The translations under genes and the position numbers were made by a program. A stretch of DNA of 12,911 bases from contig CBFGLF010000044.1 in the NCBI GenBank assembly GCA_965649545.1, positions 1 to 12,911 of the forward strand, read 5' to 3'. The stretch is from CABHOJ01 sp965649545 (lineage in GTDB: Bacteria > Pseudomonadota > Gammaproteobacteria > Burkholderiales > Methylophilaceae). Numbering within the stretch: position 1 is the first letter of the stretch; each line of letters begins with the position of its first letter. This document shows, in pieces, positions 7,437-12,911 of the stretch. Under the pieces are notes generated by a model. It searched no databases. It was not told the DNA's origin and saw only the letters and a program-made list of their open reading frames with translations.

Positions 7437-7940
7437 ATGGCTTCCGTAACTCTTAAAGGTAATCCTGTCAGCATCGGCGGCAACCTGCCATCCCCGGGCC
7501 AAACCGCTCCGGATTTCAGCCTTGCTGATGCCAAGCGCAACATGATGTCGCTGGGCGATTTCGCCGGTAAGCGCAAAGTCCTGAATATCTTCCCAAGTGT
7601 CGATACGCCGACTTGCGCCACGTCCGTCCGCACCTTCAACAAACAGGCCAGCACCCTCGACAATACCGTGGTGCTCTGCATCTCGGCCGACCTGCCGTTC
7701 GCGCAAAGCCGTTTCTGCGGTGCCGAAGGCCTGGAGAACGTGGTGACGTTATCCACCTTCCGCGATACCGCCAAATTCTCCAAGGATTACGGCGTACAGA
7801 TCGTCGACAGCAGCCTTGCCGGTCTGACAGCGCGTGCCGTGGTCGTGCTGGATGAGAACAACAAGGTACTCCACAGCGAACTCGTCAGCGAGATCGCCAA
7901 CGAACCCAACTACGACGCTGCCCTTGCCGTATTGAAGTAA
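7437..7940 (+). CDS. tpx: Thiol peroxidase (Tpx-type 2-Cys peroxiredoxin)
   Basis: This peroxidase reduces hydrogen peroxide and alkyl hydroperoxides using thioredoxin. The protein has 167 residues, the usual family length. The N-terminus VTLKGNPVSIGGNLPSPGQ.APDF is the standard Tpx opening. The peroxidatic Cys60 sits in SVDTPTCATS, with the catalytic Thr at 57, and the resolving Cys94 in SRFCGAEG corresponds to the Cys61/Cys95 pair of the E. coli enzyme. The conserved Arg lies in GLTARAVVVLDE. The start is clear: AAAGGAG lies five bases before the ATG. The gene stands alone between two terminators, so it is probably monocistronic. Its promoter must overlap the upstream terminator or the end of the FIST gene, because only 34 bases separate the upstream stem from the ATG. 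It is likely cytoplasmic, as no signal peptide is seen. Confidence 0.97.
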   Translation: MASVTLKGNPVSIGGNLPSPGQTAPDFSLADAKRNMMSLGDFAGKRKVLNIFPSVDTPTCATSVRTFNKQASTLDNTVVLCISADLPFAQSRFCGAEGLENVVTLSTFRDTAKFSKDYGVQIVDSSLAGLTARAVVVLDENNKVLHSELVSEIANEPNYDAALAVLK

Positions 7941-7957
7941 CGTTCGTCACAGGCAAT

Positions 7958-7987
7958 GAAAAAGGCCAGCAGATGCTGGCCTTTTTC
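7958..7987. terminator. Bidirectional terminator between tpx and the dCTPase-like gene
   Basis: A 13-base-pair perfect stem, GAAAAAGGCCAGC (7958-7970) with GCTGGCCTTTTTC (7975-7987), closes an AGAT loop. The T run on the plus strand serves tpx, and the complementary run serves the minus-strand operon that ends at 8011. The symmetry fits a shared terminator for converging genes. Confidence 0.88.
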
Positions 7988-8010
7988 ATTTTCAGGGACG
8001 ACGTGAACAC

Positions 8011-8364
8011 TCATTCGTACTTCGTGTACTTGGCGTTACTGCCCTTGGCCTTTTCTACGGGGTACTTCTTTGCGTTGAGCTCGATCTTGGCGTTCGCCGC
8101 GGCGATGAGGTCGATACCGGTGACCTCGGCGATCCTTAACAGGTAGACGAAGGTGTCGGCCAGTTCATGCCCCACCTGCTCCCGTTTCTCAGGCGTCAGC
8201 TGGCGGCTCTCTTCGATGGTATCCCACTGAAAATGCTCTACCAGTTCCGCCGCTTCGACGATCATCGCCATCGCCAGGTTCTTGGGCGAATGGAACTGCT
8301 CCCAATCCCGCTCCTGCACGAACTGGTTGATACGGGCTCTGAGCTCGGATAGCGAATCACTCAT
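8011..8364 (-). CDS. dCTPase/MazG-like nucleotide pyrophosphohydrolase
   Basis: This 117-residue all-alpha NTP pyrophosphohydrolase resembles the DCTPP1 (RS21-C6) branch of the MazG superfamily, which hydrolyses dCTP and modified pyrimidine nucleotides to the monophosphate and pyrophosphate. Visible hallmarks in order are the WEQFHSPKNL entry motif, metal-binding Glu37 and Glu40 in VEAAELVEHFQW, the second pair Glu67/Asp70 in ELADTFVYLL, and the C-terminal KYPVEKAKGSNAKYT that closely follows the DCTPP1 tail. The ATG at 8364 is preceded by AAAGGA. It overlaps the end of the upstream methyltransferase gene by eight bases, with the start and stop sharing ATGAGTGA. It is the last gene of the four-gene operon. 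The exact nucleotide substrate cannot be read from sequence; a house-cleaning role is the family expectation. Confidence 0.9.
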   Translation of the reverse strand: MSDSLSELRARINQFVQERDWEQFHSPKNLAMAMIVEAAELVEHFQWDTIEESRQLTPEKREQVGHELADTFVYLLRIAEVTGIDLIAAANAKIELNAKKYPVEKAKGSNAKYTKYE

Positions 8365-9517
8365 TGGGCTTATCCTTTCGGTTCGATCCGGCCACCATCT
8401 TGATCTCGAACAACCGGCATTCCAGCGGACCATTGAACAGCGGCGTACGTTTGGATGGCGAGAGCCGCATGAGCTTGGGCAGGCGCATATCGGTCGTCAG
8501 GAAATAGGTGTTCCAGCCCGCGAACTTCCGCTTCAAGGCCTCGCCCATCTTTGGATAGAGCGCGGCCAGCTCCTCATCCTCGCCGATACGGACCCCATAA
8601 GGCGGATTGGCCACCAGGACCCCGTGATCGGCGGGCGGACTGACCTCGGTGAAATCGACATGACTGATCTGGACCACGTCCGCCAGACCGGCATGCTCAA
8701 GGTTCTTCTTGGCCACCCGGACCGCACGCAAGTCCATATCGCTGCCGTAGAGCTTCTGGAAGCCGGCTTTCTTCTCGCGGGCCTTGGCTTGCTGCTGGAT
8801 CTTGTTCCAGGCGGCTTCGTCGAAATGCTTGAACTTCTGGAAGGCGAAACCGCGTCGGCTGCCCGGCGCGATATCGAGTGCCATCATGGCGGCCTCAAGC
8901 AAGAAGGTGCCGCTGCCGCACATCGGGTCGAGCAAAGGGGTACCAGGCTGCCAACCGGAGAGCTTGAGGATGCCCGCGGCGAGGTTCTCGCGCAACGGGG
9001 CTTCGATACTGGATTGTCGCAATCCGCGCTGGAACAAGGCCGCACCCGAGGTATCGAGGAACAGCTCGTACAGGCTGTCGGTGAGATAGGCGTGGACGCG
9101 CACGTCCGGCGTCTTGGTGTCGATGTAGGGGCGACTGCCGACTTCCTGACGGAAACGGTCGCAGACCGCGTCCTTGATCCGCAACGTGACGAACTCCAGG
9201 CTTTTCAGGGGCGACTTGGTGGCCGTCACCTTCACCATGAAATTACGGCCGACATCGAACCAGGTATGCCATGGCTGGGCATAAGCTGCCTTATAGATGT
9301 CATCCTCGGTCTTGTACTGGCCTTTATCCACGCGCCAGAGTATCCGTGTCGCCATGCGGCTCTCCAGGTTGGCCTTGTAGCACATGGCGAAATCGCCACT
9401 GAAGCCGACGCCGCCATCGGTCGGGTCCAGTTGCTTGGCGCCCAGGGCCTGTAGCTCCTGCTGCAAAAGGGGTTCCAGTCCGCGGGGACAGGTAGCGAAG
9501 AATTGTTGTATGGCCAT
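8357..9517 (-). CDS. rlmL: THUMP-domain class I RNA methyltransferase, RlmL-like
   Basis: This SAM-dependent RNA methyltransferase resembles the N-terminal half of E. coli RlmKL, which makes m2G2445 in 23S rRNA. The protein has 386 residues. An N-terminal ferredoxin-like and THUMP region covers about 1-155, starting FFATCPRGLEPLL. It is followed by a Rossmann methyltransferase domain with SAM-binding motif LLDPMCGSGTFL (195-206), the acidic GSDMD (258-262) and catalytic NPPYG (304-308), a signature of N2-guanine methylation. The RlmK half present in E. coli is absent; a separate single-function protein is common outside gammaproteobacteria. The ATG directly follows the stop of the upstream gene (TAAATG), with GGAG eight bases before the start, inside the upstream reading frame. 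The rlmL symbol is by homology; the target nucleotide is not shown here. Confidence 0.87.
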   Translation of the reverse strand: MAIQQFFATCPRGLEPLLQQELQALGAKQLDPTDGGVGFSGDFAMCYKANLESRMATRILWRVDKGQYKTEDDIYKAAYAQPWHTWFDVGRNFMVKVTATKSPLKSLEFVTLRIKDAVCDRFRQEVGSRPYIDTKTPDVRVHAYLTDSLYELFLDTSGAALFQRGLRQSSIEAPLRENLAAGILKLSGWQPGTPLLDPMCGSGTFLLEAAMMALDIAPGSRRGFAFQKFKHFDEAAWNKIQQQAKAREKKAGFQKLYGSDMDLRAVRVAKKNLEHAGLADVVQISHVDFTEVSPPADHGVLVANPPYGVRIGEDEELAALYPKMGEALKRKFAGWNTYFLTTDMRLPKLMRLSPSKRTPLFNGPLECRLFEIKMVAGSNRKDKPNE

Positions 9518-10324
9518 TTATTCGGTCTCCAGCAGCAGTCGATGACCGCTGCTCTGGTTGTGATCGCGCAACTTCTCGACGAATTCGAGGAATTCGATCT
9601 TGTGGTCCTGCTCCAGTCGTTTGGCGCGTTCCCGCAGGCTGGTGATGCGGAGGTCGACCGGGGTGCGCTTGAAGCCGAATACGACGACGTTGCCCGGACG
9701 CCCGGTAGGCAGGATCAGCACCCGCTGGTTGAAACTCTGCTCGATGCGCTGCAGGTAGATATCGAAGTTCTTGTCCGAGCCCCAGAGGTTGATGGCGAAC
9801 ATGCCATCCAGCGTCAGGGCCTCCGCACAGCTATCAAAGAAGGCCTGCGTGCACATCGCGTCGGGAATACCGAAGCTGTCGAAGGCATCGATCATCAGCA
9901 CCTGCGCACTGCTCGGGTGGGCCAATAGGTAGTCGACGCCATCCCCCTCGATCACAGTGAGCCGCTCGTCGTCTTCCGGCAAGGCGAAATGGCTGCGCGC
10001 GATGCGGATGACCTGCGGATTGATCTCGATGACGCGGGTCGTGACCTGCGGCAGGTGATGATGGATATATTTGGGTACCGAGCCTCCGCCCAAGCCGACC
10101 GCCAGCACGTTGGTCACTTTGTCGCTGAACAGCAGGTAAGCCATCATGCCCCGTGTATAGGCGAGTTCAAGCGCATACGGCGCTTTGAGGCGCATGGCAC
10201 TCTGCACCGTATCGTTGCCCAGGTGCAAGTTGCGTACGCCATCCACTTCGCTGACATCGACGCTGACTTCCGCCCCGAAATGCCGATGGATACTACGTGC
10301 CAATCTATTGCCCGCACGGAACAT
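9518..10324 (-). CDS. Spermidine synthase-like methyltransferase-fold protein
   Basis: This 268-residue protein has the Rossmann core of the spermidine synthase (SpeE) superfamily. The glycine-rich loop is AVGLGGGSVPK (75-85), the acidic end of beta 2 is VIEINP (98-103), GDGVDYL is at 127-133, and IDAFDSFGIP (145-154) keeps the Asp-x-x-Asp of the catalytic loop. Several polyamine-synthase features are missing. The loop GGGDG has become GGGSV, and the N-terminal YHE-type polyamine site reads AYTRGM. I therefore do not call it a true spermidine synthase; its substrate is unknown, and databases would probably label it by superfamily. It starts two bases after the exonuclease stop and abuts the methyltransferase start, so it is embedded in an RNA-maturation operon. 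No signal peptide or membrane segment is seen. Confidence 0.82.
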   Translation of the reverse strand: MFRAGNRLARSIHRHFGAEVSVDVSEVDGVRNLHLGNDTVQSAMRLKAPYALELAYTRGMMAYLLFSDKVTNVLAVGLGGGSVPKYIHHHLPQVTTRVIEINPQVIRIARSHFALPEDDERLTVIEGDGVDYLLAHPSSAQVLMIDAFDSFGIPDAMCTQAFFDSCAEALTLDGMFAINLWGSDKNFDIYLQRIEQSFNQRVLILPTGRPGNVVVFGFKRTPVDLRITSLRERAKRLEQDHKIEFLEFVEKLRDHNQSSGHRLLLETE

Positions 10325-10326
10325 GA

Positions 10327-12213
10327 CTAGCCCTCCACCGCTTCGCCTGCGTCTTCGACCGGTGTGGCCAGTTCCGCTTTCTCCAGCTGCGCGACGAAGC
10401 GGGTATCCAGCTCCATCATCACCGTATCGATACGCTTCACCTGCAAGCTTACGCGGCTGCCCGGCGGCAGTTCAGGCAGGCTGTGTACCTTGGTCATGTA
10501 GGGGATGGTATCCAAGCGCACGAGGTTCTCGCGCCAGACCGTACCTTCGACCTCTTCGATGGACTCCTGAATGAGGAACTGCAGGCACCAGTAGCGTTCC
10601 ATGCGCGTCTGGAACTCGTTGTACGCATTGTAGGTAAGATCGAAGTTGCGCATGGTATCGGTCAGGGTATCGCTGCCCTTGGCATAGGCTGGCGGAACAC
10701 CCTGAACCACCGAGATGATCTGGCGCTGGTTGACGAGATCGACGGCGCGTCGCAGCGGCGAGGTGCTCCAGGCATATTGAGCGACACCCAGGCCCTGATG
10801 CGGCTCAGCCTTCACCGTCATGTACACCTTGCCGCCATTCTGCGCACGGTAGATGCCCGGGATGTCATGTTCTGCGAGCAGGCCACCCCAATGGCTATTG
10901 GCCTCGATCATGAGCTCGGCAACGAGCTTGTCCATGGGCGAGCCACGATGACGGTTGACGATGCGCACCTTGCCGTCTTCGACATAGAAGTTGTAGTCGA
11001 CCTGCGGCGGCCGTGTGGGATCGTATTTGCCGCGCGCTTTCTCACGCGCTTCGGCCAACTGGTGCAGGAAGCGCAGTCGCGCCCAGTAGGCATGACCGCT
11101 ATCGGTTTCCAGTGTGTCTTCGTTGAAATACGGTTCCAGGTCGTCGTGACGCAGGTTATCGGCCATCTCGACCAGCTCCACGCGGCTCTCGCGCTGCACG
11201 ATGCTGAAGTCAGGCGCTACTTCGAGATACAGGGAAAGCGCCGGGCACCATTTCCCCTGGTCCAGGCTGAATGGGCGGATGACTGCCTCCGGCAACATGG
11301 TGATCTTGTGTCCCGGCATGTAGACGGTCGACAGACGCCGCATCACCACCTCATCCAGCGCACTGCCCGGCGCGATACCGAGGGCCGGTGCCGCAATGTG
11401 GATACCGACCCGCGTATGGCCGTTATCCAGCGTCTCCAAAGAGAAGGCATCGTCGATCTCCGTGGTGGTGCTGTCGTCGATGCTGAATGCCTTGACGGTC
11501 GCACGCGGCAGGTCATCCGGCGCGCTCACTGGCGGGTACGCCGGGAAATCCGACCCCTTGGGGAAATACTCGCGCAGGAAGGCGCCGAGGTGGTAATCAT
11601 GCGGTGACGGGATCGCACCACATAGATGGAGCAGCTTGATCGGGTTAAGGTGCAGCTCGGCCGAGGCCTGGTCCAGCGCTTTCCATTCCAGCGTGTTCTT
11701 GTCGGGATCGTAGAACAGCATGTCCAGCTTGTCCTTGAACTCGACCGGCAGCTGGTTGGCTTTCAGCTGCTCGACATACGCCGCGACCTTCTCGGCCTGC
11801 AGGCGTTTCTTCTCGACCGCTGCCAGCGCCGCTTTCAGCGTATCCGGCGGCGCCGCCTTGTAGCGGCCTTTGCCCTTGCGATAGAAGTAGACCGGGGCGC
11901 CATGCAGGCGGATAGCGACAGCCGCCGATTCCCTGGGGCTAGGCACATGGCCGTAATATTCCTTGGCGAGTTCCTCGAAACCGAACTCGGGTTCACCGCA
12001 GCACTCCCAGAGGAATTCGGTATCCAGGGTCTCGGCCTCCTGCTGCGCGGATTCCATGAACCCGGCAAGGCTGCCGTCGAATTGCATCAGGACATTGGCG
12101 GATTTGATCTTGGACCGTTTGCCGCTCAAGGACTCCACCTGCAAGGAGCCCGGGTTCTCGGTCATGATGGAGGCAACCTTGAAGCTGCCCTCTTCTTCGT
12201 AGAATACGTTCAT
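10327..12213 (-). CDS. RNB-domain exoribonuclease, RNase II/R family
   Basis: This predicted 3'-to-5' processive exoribonuclease has 628 residues. An N-terminal region of about 235 residues, with a small beta domain and a charged helical stretch near 125-160, precedes the RNB catalytic domain (about 237-545). The metal-binding acidic cluster is FSIDDSTTTEIDDAFSLE, with Asp246, Glu252, Asp254 and Asp255; Glu takes the place of one Asp of E. coli RNase II, a substitution also found in other RNB branches. The RNA-gripping segments STSPLRRAVDLVNQRQI (483-499) and RMERYW (537-542) are present. A short divergent S1-like beta barrel ends the protein. It is similar in size to RNase II (about 640) and shorter than RNase R (about 800). 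The ATG at 12213 lacks a strong Shine-Dalgarno, but MNVFYEEEG looks like a family start. It is the first gene of the operon and is divergent from the GTPase gene. Confidence 0.9.
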   Translation of the reverse strand: MNVFYEEEGSFKVASIMTENPGSLQVESLSGKRSKIKSANVLMQFDGSLAGFMESAQQEAETLDTEFLWECCGEPEFGFEELAKEYYGHVPSPRESAAVAIRLHGAPVYFYRKGKGRYKAAPPDTLKAALAAVEKKRLQAEKVAAYVEQLKANQLPVEFKDKLDMLFYDPDKNTLEWKALDQASAELHLNPIKLLHLCGAIPSPHDYHLGAFLREYFPKGSDFPAYPPVSAPDDLPRATVKAFSIDDSTTTEIDDAFSLETLDNGHTRVGIHIAAPALGIAPGSALDEVVMRRLSTVYMPGHKITMLPEAVIRPFSLDQGKWCPALSLYLEVAPDFSIVQRESRVELVEMADNLRHDDLEPYFNEDTLETDSGHAYWARLRFLHQLAEAREKARGKYDPTRPPQVDYNFYVEDGKVRIVNRHRGSPMDKLVAELMIEANSHWGGLLAEHDIPGIYRAQNGGKVYMTVKAEPHQGLGVAQYAWSTSPLRRAVDLVNQRQIISVVQGVPPAYAKGSDTLTDTMRNFDLTYNAYNEFQTRMERYWCLQFLIQESIEEVEGTVWRENLVRLDTIPYMTKVHSLPELPPGSRVSLQVKRIDTVMMELDTRFVAQLEKAELATPVEDAGEAVEG

Positions 12214-12342
12214 GTAATGCTTAAGAATCTGATTAACCGCTATTTTACCTTGCTTTGCCGGGCCGCTCGGATGGATTTCTGTCGCGCAGGGTCTTGACGA
12301 CCTTGTTAAGATGGATTTTTTTCGCTGGATATCGCCACACCC
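12214..12342. other. Divergent intergenic region between the RNB exonuclease and the CobW-type GTPase
   Basis: These 129 bases must carry promoters in both directions. On the minus strand a TAAAAT (12247-12242) could be a -10 for the exonuclease, but no good -35 lies at the right distance. On the plus strand TTGACG (12294-12299) resembles a -35, but no convincing -10 follows. I see no clear Zur-type or Fur-type palindrome and no RNA gene. Confidence 0.45.
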
Positions 12343-12911
12343 ATGGACAAAAGAATCCCCGTCACGTTGCTCACAGGCTTTCTGGGCAGCGGCAAGACCA
12401 CCCTGCTGAGCCGGTTGTTAAACCATCCGGACATGAAAGACACCGCTGTCGTCATCAACGAACTTGGCGAGGCCGGCCTTGACCATATCCTCGCCCGCAC
12501 GGTGGAAAGCCAGCATATCGCCGACAATACGGTCCTGCTCGAATCCGGCTGCCTGTGTTGCACGCTGACCAACGAGATGGCCGACACCCTGCGTGATCTC
12601 TTCTTCAAGCGCGCCCTGAGCGCCATCCCGGAATTCCAGCGGCTGGTGATCGAGACCACCGGCATGGCAGATCCGGGCCCGATCATGGGCAGCCTCTTGA
12701 ACGAACCCGTCATCAATGCCACCTACCGGCTCGATGCGGTGGTCGTCACTGTCGACGCCACGCACGGCCTGCAACAGATCGCGCAGCATGATGAAGCGCG
12801 CAAGCAGGCAGCGGTCGCCGATGTTCTGCTCATCACCAAGGTCGATCTCGCCAGCCGCGACACCATCGAGGCGCTGACCGACCGACTGACCGAACTGAAT
12901 CCCGGCGCCAC
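12343..12911 (+). CDS. COG0523/CobW-family G3E GTPase (partial, runs off right edge)
   Basis: This is the N-terminal 189 residues of a G3E-family P-loop GTPase of the kind used as metal chaperones or metal-insertion factors (CobW, YjiA, YeiR and zinc-related members). The P loop is LTGFLGSGKTTLL (10-22), the CxCC metal site is GCLCCTL (69-75), and ETTGMADP marks the Walker B/switch II region. The guanine-specificity motif reads TKVD where many G proteins have NKxD. The C-terminal CobW_C domain lies outside the window. The ATG at 12343 has no evident Shine-Dalgarno, but the protein start DKRIPVTLLTGFLGSGKT is typical and no better in-frame start exists upstream. It is divergent from the RNB operon. 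Which metal or client it serves cannot be told from this fragment. Confidence 0.9.
   Translation, partial: MDKRIPVTLLTGFLGSGKTTLLSRLLNHPDMKDTAVVINELGEAGLDHILARTVESQHIADNTVLLESGCLCCTLTNEMADTLRDLFFKRALSAIPEFQRLVIETTGMADPGPIMGSLLNEPVINATYRLDAVVVTVDATHGLQQIAQHDEARKQAAVADVLLITKVDLASRDTIEALTDRLTELNPGA

Noticed and set aside
6857..7783. Minus-strand open frame of 308 codons spanning FIST and tpx
   Set aside because: It crosses two well-supported plus-strand genes and the terminator between them, and has no domain signal.
8282..9454. Plus-strand open frame of 390 codons
   Set aside because: Antisense to the RlmL-like gene, which has clear SAM and NPPYG motifs. Its Leu/Gly/Glu-rich translation has no recognisable family.
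10483..11607. Plus-strand open frame of 374 codons
   Set aside because: It lies fully antisense to the RNB exonuclease, whose catalytic motifs are intact. Its translation shows no domain and has the composition expected of a reverse-strand shadow.
12255..12482. Plus-strand open frame of 75 codons overlapping the GTPase start
   Set aside because: It is out of frame with the CobW-type gene, which shows the P loop and CxCC motif, and has no plausible ribosome binding site.
1..12911. Mobile elements, CRISPR arrays, tRNA or rRNA genes, toxin-antitoxin or defence cassettes
   Set aside because: I looked on both strands and saw no transposase, integrase, direct-repeat array, cloverleaf-like segment or toxin-type gene pair; the MazG-like gene is a housekeeping dCTPase type, not part of a mazEF pair.

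Overview
The window (12,911 bases, moderately high GC) looks like chromosomal core DNA of a betaproteobacterium, perhaps Neisseriales or a relative. This rests on family resemblance: a pilG-pilH-pilI-pilJ-chpA twitching operon, a stand-alone THUMP methyltransferase, a 2-Cys Tpx and an RNB exonuclease opening MNVFYEEEG. No search was run, so the genus is open. I see no insertion sequence, prophage, CRISPR array, tRNA or rRNA.

Left part (1-5934, minus strand): a chemosensory operon of the type IV pilus (Pil-Chp) kind, transcribed right to left as pilG (CheY-like), pilH (CheY-like), pilI (CheW-like), pilJ (methyl-accepting receptor) and chpA (multi-phosphotransfer CheA-like kinase). chpA is cut by the left edge, leaving only its first ~955 residues, which hold the phosphotransfer region. 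Together these genes would sense a signal at the membrane (PilJ), couple it through PilI to ChpA, and pass phosphate to PilG and PilH to set type IV pilus extension and retraction.

Middle (5935-7990, plus strand): a divergent intergenic region of about 265 bases, then a FIST-domain sensory protein, a strong intrinsic terminator, the thiol peroxidase gene tpx, and a terminator placed to serve both converging strands.

Right part (8011-12213, minus strand): a tightly packed four-gene unit transcribed as an RNB-family exoribonuclease, a spermidine-synthase-like methyltransferase-fold protein, a THUMP-domain 23S rRNA-type methyltransferase (RlmL-like) and a dCTPase/MazG-like pyrophosphohydrolase. 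Junctions are +2, 0 and -8 bases, so translational coupling is likely. The theme is RNA processing, RNA modification and nucleotide housekeeping. Divergent from it, a COG0523/CobW GTPase (12343 onward) runs off the right edge.

I found no clear new defence or mobile system. The points most worth a second look are the FIST sensor divergent from the Pil-Chp operon with a dyad just upstream of its start, the SpeE-like protein that lacks polyamine-synthase hallmarks inside an RNA-processing operon, the ChpA N-terminal module with Tyr at the expected phospho-His position, and the compact PilJ sensor.
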